Position numbers and translations under genes: made by a program. Source: CAYPHY01 sp964410625 (GTDB lineage: Bacteria; Chloroflexota; Anaerolineae; Promineifilales; Promineifilaceae). From it: 64,000 nt of DNA. Location of the stretch: assembly GCA_964410625.1 (NCBI GenBank), contig CAYPHY010000023.1:9576-73575 (forward strand), in the 5' to 3' direction. The notes beneath the pieces are model-generated. The model saw only the letters and a list, made by a program, of their open reading frames with translations, was not told the DNA's origin and did not search any database. Of the stretch, positions 1 to 7,156 are shown in pieces. How positions within the stretch are numbered: the stretch's first letter is position 1; every line of letters starts with the position of its first letter.

Positions 1-831
1 GGCCGTCGCGCTTTTGCCACCCTCTCGCTCTACCTATTGGTGATGAGTAGCCTGGTGGCGTTGGTCTATCTCGGCTTTACATCTTCGACTGGCGGCGCCA
101 GCACTGTTATTGCGCGGGAGGCAGGGAAGGGTATTTTTGCCGCTGTGCTGGCCGTGCAAGGCTTCCTGGTGACGTTCATCGGCCCCTCGTTTACGGCGGG
201 GGCGATCAGCGGCGAACGGGAACGCCAGACCTATGACCTGCTGCAAACCACGCTGCTCTCGCCGCGCTCCTTTGTGTTGGGCAAGCTGATCTCCGCGCTC
301 AGCTATGTGTTTCTGCTGGTGCTGGTCTCCATCCCTTTGCAAAGCCTCGCCTTTCTGCTTGGCGGCCTCTCCCTGGCCGAGCTGGTCATTTCGCAAGCGG
401 TGATTCTGGTTGCCGCTGTCACCTTTGCGCTGTGGGGCTTGCTCTGTTCGGCCGCCCTCCGCACCACGTTGGCCGCCACGGTCGCTACCTTTGGCGGCAC
501 ATTTTTTGCCACCCTCGGCACACCGCTGCTGGCCTTCACCTTCTCCTTGCTGCTCAGCCCGATGTTGGCCGTGCTCGATCAGATCAGCGAAGGCGTCTTG
601 ATCATCGGCGCTCTCCTGCTAGCTGCCACCAACCTACCGGCCACACTGATCGTCAGCGAACTGCTCCTGCTCGAAAACAACGCCCTCTTTATCTACAACC
701 AATCCCTCATCAGTGGAGGAACCGTCACCTTTGTTTCCCCCTGGATACTGTTCCTCATCTTCTACTTGCTGGCGGCTGTGCTCCTCTTCCTGGCCTGTGT
801 TCGGCGAGTGGAGCAGACGAGTGAAACTTAA
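1..831 (+). CDS. ABC-2 type transporter permease, 5' end outside the window
   Basis: This is the membrane subunit of an ATP-driven exporter or channel of the ABC-2 class. The frame is open from base 1, so the true start lies upstream and at least the first transmembrane helix region is missing. The visible part has five to six hydrophobic segments. Between the first two is the charged cytoplasmic motif GERERQTYDLLQTTLLSP, typical of ABC-2 permeases, where the ATPase docks and which is often written as E-x-x-x-G-T-x-x-x-L-x-x-P in the family. Its stop codon abuts the ATG of the next gene (taaatg), so the two are translated from one mRNA. The partner ATPase is expected upstream, outside the window. 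Substrate cannot be told from the sequence. Confidence 0.85.
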   Translation, partial: GRRAFATLSLYLLVMSSLVALVYLGFTSSTGGASTVIAREAGKGIFAAVLAVQGFLVTFIGPSFTAGAISGERERQTYDLLQTTLLSPRSFVLGKLISALSYVFLLVLVSIPLQSLAFLLGGLSLAELVISQAVILVAAVTFALWGLLCSAALRTTLAATVATFGGTFFATLGTPLLAFTFSLLLSPMLAVLDQISEGVLIIGALLLAATNLPATLIVSELLLLENNALFIYNQSLISGGTVTFVSPWILFLIFYLLAAVLLFLACVRRVEQTSET

Positions 832-2433
832 ATGAGTCCCGACTTCACCACTCTCCGCAACCAACTGGACCAATGGGAACAGCGTCGCCGCTGGCAAACG
901 GCGTTGCTGTGGTTGCCGCGTGGGGTGTTGGCGGGGGTGTTGCTTGCTGCCCTGTTAGCGGCCGTCGCTCGCTGGCGGCCGTTGCTGACAACACGCGAAC
1001 TATCGTTGATCTCGGTCGGGCTAGTCGCGCTAGGATTGGTTATTAGTGCATTAGTGATTTGGCTACGGCAACGGCCGTTGTGGGAACAGGCAAGGTTTGC
1101 CGACCGGCAGTTCCGGCTGCAAGAGCGGACGGCCACGGCCGTGGAGATTCACGACGGCCGCCTGTCCACTACCCCTACGCTCGCCCAACAACAGTTGGCC
1201 GATACGCTGGCGGCCGTGCGCCAGGTAGATGTCGTTCGCCAGCTACCGCTCCGGCTTAACCGGCAAGATTGGCTCGTACTGCTGTTGGCGCTGGTCTTGC
1301 TCTCCCTGGCCCTCTTTCTGCCCAATCCCCAAGAGGCGATCCTGGAGGAGCAACGCGCTCTGGCGGAAACGATTGACGAACAGGCGGCCGTGCTTGAAGC
1401 CCTACAAGAAGAGATCGCGAGCAATCAAGCATTGACGCCCGAACAACAAGCGGCCTTACAAGCCCCGGTCGAACAGGCGATACAGGAGTTGCAGAGCAGT
1501 GGGCTGAGCCGTGCAGAAGCGATGGCCGTCTTATCCGAGGCGGAGGCGGGATTACGCGATTTGCAAGTAGATTTTAGCCAAAACGAGTTGCGCGAGAGGC
1601 TTGCCGCTGCCAGTCAGCCGTTGGCGGAAAATGACACGGCCGCCTCGCTCGGCAATGCGCTGCAAAATGGGCAGTTAGGCCAGGCGGGAGCGGCGGCGGC
1701 GCAACTGGCTGACGAATTGACCGCCCTTAATCAAGACGAGCAACAGGCACTGGCTGAGGATTTAGCGGAAACGGCCGCCGGACTGCAAGGCATGGATAGC
1801 GCGTTGGCCGAAGCCTTGAACGACGCGGCCGAGGCGCTAGCAGCCGGAGACACGGCCGCTGCCCAGCAAGCGTTGCGCGAGGCGGGTGGCATTTTGCAAG
1901 AGCGGCAGCAGGAGTTGGCGGCCGCTGCTCAGGCGGATAGCGCAGCGCAGCAACTGGCCGAGGGGCGGGCAGAGGTGGCACGGGCAGGAGAAGGGGAACA
2001 AGTGGCTGGGGAGCAGGGTAGCGGAGGAGCAGGGGAGAGTAGCGAGGCTGGAAGCTCGGAGAGTGGCGAAGCGGGACAGCAGCCAGAGGCAGGCGGAGCG
2101 ACGCCACTTAACGGTGATGGGCAGGGGGGAACGGGCGCGCCGGAAAGTGGTGGCGGCGCGGGCGGGAATGTCTTTGTCCCCGATCCGGTTGATTTGAGTG
2201 GCGTTGAGGGGACGGATATTGAGCTACCGGCCGAATGTCTGGCTAACCCGGCGTCCTGTGGGCCGTTGATCGAGGAGCGGCCGACGGCGTTTGGCGAAGA
2301 AGGGAGCGTTGTTCCCTATGAGCAAGTCTTTGGCGATTATCGTGATGCGGCGAACGAAGCCTTAGCCAATGATTACATCCCCTTAAACCTGAAGGGTTTG
2401 GTAAGGGACTATTTTTCTTCGCTGGAACCTTGA
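832..2433 (+). CDS. DUF4175-like membrane protein with coiled coil and low-complexity insert
   Basis: This is a 533-residue protein of unknown function. Two hydrophobic helices (about residues 28-48 and 60-80) are followed by a third (about 144-163). A long Ala/Gln/Glu-rich coiled-coil region runs from about 170 to 385. A Gly/Ser/Glu-rich stretch follows at about 385-435, and a conserved-looking C-terminal block (EYEQVFGDYRDAANEAL-like) ends the protein. The arrangement resembles DUF4175-type proteins found beside ABC-2 permeases and MoxR/VWA genes; this is a weak family match by eye. It starts directly after the permease stop with no clear ribosome site, so translational coupling is likely. 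The Gly/Ser/Glu stretch (DNA about 1985-2110) is built from the same gagcaggg/agcggagga words as an insert in the phosphofructokinase at 8950-9045. Confidence 0.6.
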   Translation: MSPDFTTLRNQLDQWEQRRRWQTALLWLPRGVLAGVLLAALLAAVARWRPLLTTRELSLISVGLVALGLVISALVIWLRQRPLWEQARFADRQFRLQERTATAVEIHDGRLSTTPTLAQQQLADTLAAVRQVDVVRQLPLRLNRQDWLVLLLALVLLSLALFLPNPQEAILEEQRALAETIDEQAAVLEALQEEIASNQALTPEQQAALQAPVEQAIQELQSSGLSRAEAMAVLSEAEAGLRDLQVDFSQNELRERLAAASQPLAENDTAASLGNALQNGQLGQAGAAAAQLADELTALNQDEQQALAEDLAETAAGLQGMDSALAEALNDAAEALAAGDTAAAQQALREAGGILQERQQELAAAAQADSAAQQLAEGRAEVARAGEGEQVAGEQGSGGAGESSEAGSSESGEAGQQPEAGGATPLNGDGQGGTGAPESGGGAGGNVFVPDPVDLSGVEGTDIELPAECLANPASCGPLIEERPTAFGEEGSVVPYEQVFGDYRDAANEALANDYIPLNLKGLVRDYFSSLEP

Positions 2434-2445
2434 TATTCCTGTTTT

Positions 2446-3117
2446 TTACAACAAAGCCGTAAGCTGCTCAATAAACGCCCGCTTACCTCCATGCGAAGGG
2501 TGGCGCACCTTCGTATGAGCGATTTCCAGCCGCGCCAGCGACTCGGCCGCGCAATTCCCCACCGCTACCACGCGCTCTGGTCCAAAGATTTCGATGAGCC
2601 CCTGTAGATAAGAACCCCCTATATCGAGTTCGCGGCGCGTCGGCCGCCGGTTGGATAGTGGTTCCTGTGGGCGGTGGGGATGAAAGGGGAAGGCGTTCCA
2701 AAGCAAGGGGAGGAAGCCGAGGTTCTGTAATGTCTGCCACATGATGGCGGCCGTCGCTTCTCGTCGCGGAAGGTCATTCCCCTCCTCTACGATACGGAAG
2801 CCATCTTTCTTCAGAAAGCCTTTGCTCCATTCACCGAGTAATAGATGCTTGTTGGTAAAAGGGACGCCAGTCACGCGACAACCCCGATAGCCGGGGGCCT
2901 CGCCGACAAGTAGAAAGGACGGCCGCCTCGCCATCATTTGCCGCAAATAGAGCCGCAGATTCGCACGCCTTGCTCTGTTCGCTTCGCTGGTAACGCCGTC
3001 CCCCTCAACATGAGCATAATGGTTGGTAACGTGGGGTAGTGGGGCGGCCGTCGCCAGTTGTAGAATAAAGGAATCAATCGGTGCTGTGGTTGTGGTTGAA
3101 CGTGATAGCGTATGCAT
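2446..3117 (-). CDS. Uracil-DNA glycosylase superfamily protein
   Basis: Predicted to remove uracil or a related damaged base from DNA at the start of base-excision repair. Motif 1 reads GEAPGYRGCRVTGVPFT (mid N-terminal half) and motif 2 reads HPSHGG near the C-terminus; both are hallmarks of the superfamily. The core also has the expected AVGNCAAESL segment before motif 2. The protein is about 223 residues, the usual length for this fold. A GTG at 3156 would extend it, but those codons lie in the loop of an inverted repeat (3124-3192), so the ATG at 3117 is preferred. Which UDG family it belongs to is not clear by eye; it is not a classical Ung, which has GQDPYH as motif 1. Confidence 0.75.
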   Translation of the reverse strand: MHTLSRSTTTTAPIDSFILQLATAAPLPHVTNHYAHVEGDGVTSEANRARRANLRLYLRQMMARRPSFLLVGEAPGYRGCRVTGVPFTNKHLLLGEWSKGFLKKDGFRIVEEGNDLPRREATAAIMWQTLQNLGFLPLLWNAFPFHPHRPQEPLSNRRPTRRELDIGGSYLQGLIEIFGPERVVAVGNCAAESLARLEIAHTKVRHPSHGGKRAFIEQLTALL

Positions 3118-3123
3118 AATGAC

Positions 3124-3192
3124 AATGGCTTTAGCCAGTGCGAACTGCACCTGCACTTGTGAAAATACAGTTCGCTAATGGCTAAAGCCATT
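3124..3192. repeat. REP-like inverted repeat
   Basis: A 24-base left arm (3124-3147) beginning aatggctttagccagtgcg is the near-perfect reverse complement of the right arm (3168-3192) ending aatggctaaagccatt. The 20-base loop contains the alternative GTG start of the glycosylase gene. The outermost part, aatggctttagcca, is itself a partial palindrome. It looks like a solitary palindromic element between two minus-strand genes. Confidence 0.75.
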
Positions 3193-3221
3193 ACAAGAGC
3201 CGTTCTAATTAGCCTATCGGT

Positions 3222-4328
3222 CTAGTAGCGCAAGATCGCTCCGATACGGCCGACCTCTTCCAGTGGCGGACATTCGGCAATTACCTCCACATGGCCTCCC
3301 TGGGCCATCGTTTGCGCCACGGCCGCATCCACCACATCGGCCGTTTCGGTCAGCTCCTCATCACTCAAAGGGCTACGAGCCAGATTGGCGATGAGAAAAC
3401 CGGAATCGGCATGGATATAACCGGGGGTGCGAAAGCCGTCGCTAACGATCAGCGTGTCCACCCGTTTGTTGCTCACCGCTTCCAGGGTGTCATCCAGTCC
3501 GGTCACGGCGTTGCCACCTTGGGCGGCTAAGGTGCGCAACCGTTCCACCAGCTTTTGCTCGCGTTCATTATTCACCTCGCGCAACAGTTCTAAGGTGCGC
3601 TGGCGAACTTCATGCTCGCTAGAGGTGAGATCAAGGGACAAGGTTCCCGCCAGACAACTCAGCAGTTGCTTGGGCAACATCTCGCGAAACTGGGCCACCG
3701 TTTCCGTTGTCCCGCCGATGAAAAGGCGGCGAATGGCTCGTCGGGCAAAAAATTTAGTGGCGGCCTCAGCACACTCACGCAAATTTCGCTGGGCGGCTTC
3801 CTCTTCGTGGCGGCTGCCACCCGGCCCGCCACCGCGCATACCAACGGCCGATGAACCCGCGCCACGCTTCAGCTTGCGGACATCCTCGCCCATATAGCCA
3901 TCTGTCGCTTGCAACTCGCCCAGATGGTACTCATAGAATCGGCCGCCGACACGATCTACCAAAATCACGCCATAGTGGGCATAGTGATCCAGCAAATGGG
4001 TCAGGGGCTTGATGTAGGGTCTGCGCCCCATCCGCACTCGATTACGAAAGGAGACCGGTGCAGGATAAGCCCGGAAAAATTTGCCGGACTCGCTCGAAAA
4101 GATTGCCAGCCCCGGCTTTGACCAATCATAGCTCAGTTCCAGATAGCGTTCGATGACATCTGCTTCCTTGCTGTAGCCATTTGGTAGCTCCCGCAACATG
4201 CCCCTGGCTTGTAGCTTGATCATTTCCGGCGTTTGCCGGCCGCTATCCGTATCCAGGTAGACACTGACAACATCGCTTCCATTCGCTGGGTAGGCCAACA
4301 ATTCTTCCAGATTCTCTTGGCTAAACAC
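3222..4328 (-). CDS. baeRF-type (bacterial archaeo-eukaryotic release factor-like) protein
   Basis: A homologue of archaeal/eukaryotic eRF1, probably of the baeRF family 10 type; roles proposed for these families involve stalled or modified ribosomes. The N-terminal part (1-110) contains VVSVYLDTDSGRQTPEMIK, typical of the family. A middle eRF1-domain-2-like fold (about 115-260) contains VILVDRVGGRFYEYHLGEL. The C-terminal domain ends in EEVGRIGAILRY, matching the family's usual C-VGGIGAILRY-like tail. In the loop where eRF1 has Gly-Gly-Gln, this protein reads MRGGGPGGSRHEEEAA (about 164-178), with no Gln. The gene stands alone on the minus strand with a ribosome site (ggaggttc) before the ATG. 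Function in translation release or rescue is inferred from family only. Confidence 0.75.
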   Translation of the reverse strand: MFSQENLEELLAYPANGSDVVSVYLDTDSGRQTPEMIKLQARGMLRELPNGYSKEADVIERYLELSYDWSKPGLAIFSSESGKFFRAYPAPVSFRNRVRMGRRPYIKPLTHLLDHYAHYGVILVDRVGGRFYEYHLGELQATDGYMGEDVRKLKRGAGSSAVGMRGGGPGGSRHEEEAAQRNLRECAEAATKFFARRAIRRLFIGGTTETVAQFREMLPKQLLSCLAGTLSLDLTSSEHEVRQRTLELLREVNNEREQKLVERLRTLAAQGGNAVTGLDDTLEAVSNKRVDTLIVSDGFRTPGYIHADSGFLIANLARSPLSDEELTETADVVDAAVAQTMAQGGHVEVIAECPPLEEVGRIGAILRY

Positions 4329-4349
4329 GTGAACCTCCTTCTCTCTAAT

Positions 4350-4426
4350 AGTAGCCAGTAGGCAGTCGGCAGTAGCCAGTCTTTAGTTTCCAGTATACTG
4401 CCTACTGCTTACCGTCCACTGCCGAC
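4350..4426. repeat. Word-repeat hairpin (agtagccagt / actgcctact class)
   Basis: The left arm 4350-4380 repeats agtagccagt, ggcagtcggc and agtagccagt. The right arm 4393-4426 reads actgcctactgcttaccg and then tccactgccgac, complementary to the left arm with slips of a few bases. The right arm ends at the stop codon of the HtrA gene (4428). Confidence 0.8.
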
Positions 4427-4427
4427 T

Positions 4428-5717
4428 TTAAGGACGCGCTCCCAATGTCAGCGGGACATTGATTTCGCTTCCATTGCGCAACACAGTCAACTCAATCGTT
4501 TGTCCAACCTCGGCATCAAATACAAGATAACTGATAAGATCATCGGGAGAATGAATAGGCTGACCATTCACACGAATGATCAGGTCGCCGCCGGGAAGAG
4601 GTTGGTTCAAATCTGTTGCGCCACTGCCAACTAGACCTGCTTGCTCGGCCGGTGTGCCGGGCTGAACATTGGTGATATAAGCGCCCGTTGCTTGCGGTAG
4701 TTGCAAGTTGGTCTGGCTGGTCAGGTCTAACTCCAGCATACTCACGCCTAAAAAGGGATAGATATACTCGCCATTGGCAATCAAAGAAGGGACAATACGT
4801 TTAACCGCATTCACGGGAATGGAGTAACCCACCCCAGAACTGGTCCCCGTACGGGTGAGGATGGCGCTGTTCACGCCAATTACTTCGCCCTGTAAGTTGA
4901 GCAGGGGGCCTCCGGAATTGCCGGGATTGATCGCTGCGTCGGTTTGGATCACCTGGGGCAAGGAGTAACGGCCGCCCCCCTCCGGTATCCGCTGCGACTC
5001 CAGCGTGCGCCCTAATGCGCTGACGACGCCGACGGACATTGAGTTCGCCTCACCAAAGGGGTTGCCAATTGCCACCACAAACTGACCCACAACCACCGTA
5101 TCTGAGTCACCCAAGATGACCGGTTGGACGCCAGTCGGAAGGGAAGGGACTTTGATGACCGCCAGATCGCTATCTACATCTGAGCCGATCAAATCAGCAC
5201 GCTGGCGCGTGCCATCGGCAAAAACAACCTCATACTCATTTCCATCAACCACCACATGGTTGTTGGTAACAATATAGCCTGTTGTATCGTAGGCAAAACC
5301 GCTGCCTGTTCCCAGAAATCCTTGCTCATCACTGACAAAGATGTGGACAACGGCCGGATTCACCCGTTGGTAGAGCGTGATCAGTGCGGTTTGCAGATCA
5401 TTCTCTATTACCGGCAATGGCACGGCCGGGGAGATAATCTCTGGCGTAGGATTCGACGGACTTTGCGTGTCGCTTCCTTGCGCTTGTGGGACCATCGCCT
5501 GTTCGGCGGGTAGCTGTTGGGTAGCGGTTACTTCGCCGGAGGGTAAAACAACGGGCAATGCTGCCTGGGCTTCCAGCGTCGCCACCACATCGCGGACAAC
5601 GGCCGCCTGATCGACAGTTGGTACAGGCGTATCGGCTGAAATAAGTCGGCAAGCTGAGGTAATTAAAATGAAGAGGCTAAAGAGGGTTAAAGAAAAGAAA
5701 CGATACAGACGGCTCAT
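4428..5717 (-). CDS. HtrA/DegP-like lipoprotein serine protease with PDZ domain
   Basis: Predicted extracytoplasmic S1C protease that degrades or checks misfolded envelope proteins. The N-terminus is a lipoprotein signal (hydrophobic to residue 20, then TSAC with lipidated Cys about 23). A low-complexity linker runs to about residue 105. The trypsin-like domain carries the complete triad: His about 154 in TNNHVV, Asp about 184 in DVDSDLAVIKV, and Ser about 268 in GNSGGPL. A single PDZ domain occupies about 335-429 (IRVNGQPIHSPDDLISYL). Length is normal for one-PDZ HtrA proteins. A membrane anchor by lipid rather than by a transmembrane helix is the notable variation. Start chosen at the ATG giving the full lipobox. 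Confidence 0.92.
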   Translation of the reverse strand: MSRLYRFFSLTLFSLFILITSACRLISADTPVPTVDQAAVVRDVVATLEAQAALPVVLPSGEVTATQQLPAEQAMVPQAQGSDTQSPSNPTPEIISPAVPLPVIENDLQTALITLYQRVNPAVVHIFVSDEQGFLGTGSGFAYDTTGYIVTNNHVVVDGNEYEVVFADGTRQRADLIGSDVDSDLAVIKVPSLPTGVQPVILGDSDTVVVGQFVVAIGNPFGEANSMSVGVVSALGRTLESQRIPEGGGRYSLPQVIQTDAAINPGNSGGPLLNLQGEVIGVNSAILTRTGTSSGVGYSIPVNAVKRIVPSLIANGEYIYPFLGVSMLELDLTSQTNLQLPQATGAYITNVQPGTPAEQAGLVGSGATDLNQPLPGGDLIIRVNGQPIHSPDDLISYLVFDAEVGQTIELTVLRNGSEINVPLTLGARP

Positions 5718-5786
5718 AAGTGTCTGTATTGTAAAATCTGCGCGGCAGTGGTGTCAAGTACCGTTGGATAGAGATTAGAGATGTTT

Positions 5787-5900
5787 AAGGCAGAAGGAGG
5801 AAGGATGAGGGCTGAAGGATGAGGGATGAATCGCTCATTCACAATTGTCAATTCACAATTCATCATTTTTCATCCTTCTGCCTTCATCCTTCAGCCTTTA
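5787..5900. repeat. Word-repeat hairpin (gaaggatgagg / ttcatccttc class)
   Basis: The left arm 5787-5830 repeats aaggatgagggctgaagg-type words. The loop contains acaattgtcaattcacaatt-like bases. The right arm 5871-5900 reads catccttctgccttcatcc and then ttcagccttt. It ends at the stop codon of the phosphofructokinase gene (5898). Confidence 0.8.
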
Positions 5901-7058
5901 ATAGAGGAACATCGGTTTGCCGAGGACACGCCGCACCTTGGGCAGATACTGCCTGGCGTCATACAGTTCGTCCACATCCACGCGCTTGAGGCCGCTGGTG
6001 ACGGTGCTCATCGGGACATGGGTATAGTTGCCATCTCGCAGGGCGACCATACGGCCGCTAGACCCGCCAATGATCAAATCAACCGCCAGGTGGGCATAGT
6101 TGAAGGCGACCATCAAGTCTAGCGCGTCCGGCGCGCCGGAGCGCATCAGATAGCCGATGCGTTGGCTGATGATGTTCTCGCCGGTGATCTTCTTCAGCGC
6201 TTCGCCGGTAATTTCGCCAATGCCACCCAGTTTACGATGACCATAGGCGTCGGCTTCGCCATATTCAACCACTTTGCCACCCACCATATGTGCCCCTTCA
6301 CTGATCGTCACCATCGCATAGTTGCTGGGGTTATTGCGCTTGTCCTCCATCACCAGATCCGCCAGAAGCTCTGGATCAAACGGCACTTCGGAGATAATCG
6401 CCCGATCTACACCGGCCAGATAAGAGCTGATCAGGCTTGTCTCGCCAGAGTTGCGGCCGAACAGCTCAACGACCGCTATACGCTCATGCGACCCTGTGCT
6501 GGTGCGTAGCTGGTGGATGAACTGTACGCTGCGGGTGACGGCCGTGCTGAAACCAATGCAATAATCCGTCCCATAGACGTCGTTGTCCATCGTCTTGGGG
6601 ATGGCAACCACCGGAAACCCTTCACGGTGCAGCCGTTCGCCATAGCTCAGCGTATCATCACCCCCAATCGGGATCATCGTATCAATCTTCAGGTATTCCA
6701 GATTCTTCAACACATGGGGAGTGAAGTCATGTGGCGGTTGGTTTTCTTCGTCATGGCTCTCTGGATCATGTAGAAAATCAGGCACATCCTTATGTTTCAC
6801 CCGGCTGGGGTTGGTCCGGCTGGTGTGCAAAAACGTACCGCCTGTGCGGTCTACTGTGCGTACTGCGTTCTTGTCCAATGGAAAGATGTACCTGTCCACC
6901 GTTTCCGGGTCATCGCGATTGACATAAAGCAAGCCCGCCCAACCGCGACGGATGCCAACAACTTCATGGCCTTCATCAATAGCCTTATAGACGACGGCTT
7001 TGATACATGGATTTAATCCAGGCACATCGCCGCCGCCGGTTAAAATACCAATTCTCAT
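5898..7058 (-). CDS. pfkA: 6-phosphofructokinase, PPi-type signature
   Basis: Phosphorylates fructose-6-phosphate to fructose-1,6-bisphosphate. The glycine-rich start is [16 protein letters not shown]. At the donor site it has GGDD (132-135) rather than GGDG, and PKTMDND (154-160) with Lys where ATP enzymes have Gly. In characterised enzymes this Asp/Lys pair goes with pyrophosphate as donor, which would make the step reversible. The catalytic Asp of the TxDND motif is kept. The last part reads [13 protein letters not shown], diverging from the HxQRGG motif of the classical bacterial enzyme. The start at 7058 is set by GGAGGA seven bases upstream. An earlier in-frame ATG at 7142 lies inside a word-repeat hairpin. 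The gene follows the duplicated phosphofructokinase gene, possibly co-transcribed. Confidence 0.88.
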   Translation of the reverse strand: MRIGILTGGGDVPGLNPCIKAVVYKAIDEGHEVVGIRRGWAGLLYVNRDDPETVDRYIFPLDKNAVRTVDRTGGTFLHTSRTNPSRVKHKDVPDFLHDPESHDEENQPPHDFTPHVLKNLEYLKIDTMIPIGGDDTLSYGERLHREGFPVVAIPKTMDNDVYGTDYCIGFSTAVTRSVQFIHQLRTSTGSHERIAVVELFGRNSGETSLISSYLAGVDRAIISEVPFDPELLADLVMEDKRNNPSNYAMVTISEGAHMVGGKVVEYGEADAYGHRKLGGIGEITGEALKKITGENIISQRIGYLMRSGAPDALDLMVAFNYAHLAVDLIIGGSSGRMVALRDGNYTHVPMSTVTSGLKRVDVDELYDARQYLPKVRRVLGKPMFLY

Positions 7059-7071
7059 TATTCCTCCGGTA

Positions 7072-7156
7072 ATAGTGGCGAGTGGCGAGTGAATAGTGGC
7101 TAGTAAGAGTGACAAATAAAGTAACCACTCATCACTAACCACTCGCCACTCCTCAT
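7072..7156. repeat. Word-repeat hairpin (agtggcgagt class)
   Basis: The left arm 7072-7111 repeats agtggcgagtggcgagtg and agtggctagt. The right arm 7123-7156 reads accactcatcactaaccac and then tcgccactcctc. The stop codon of the upstream phosphofructokinase gene (7153-7155) lies in the right arm. Confidence 0.8.
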
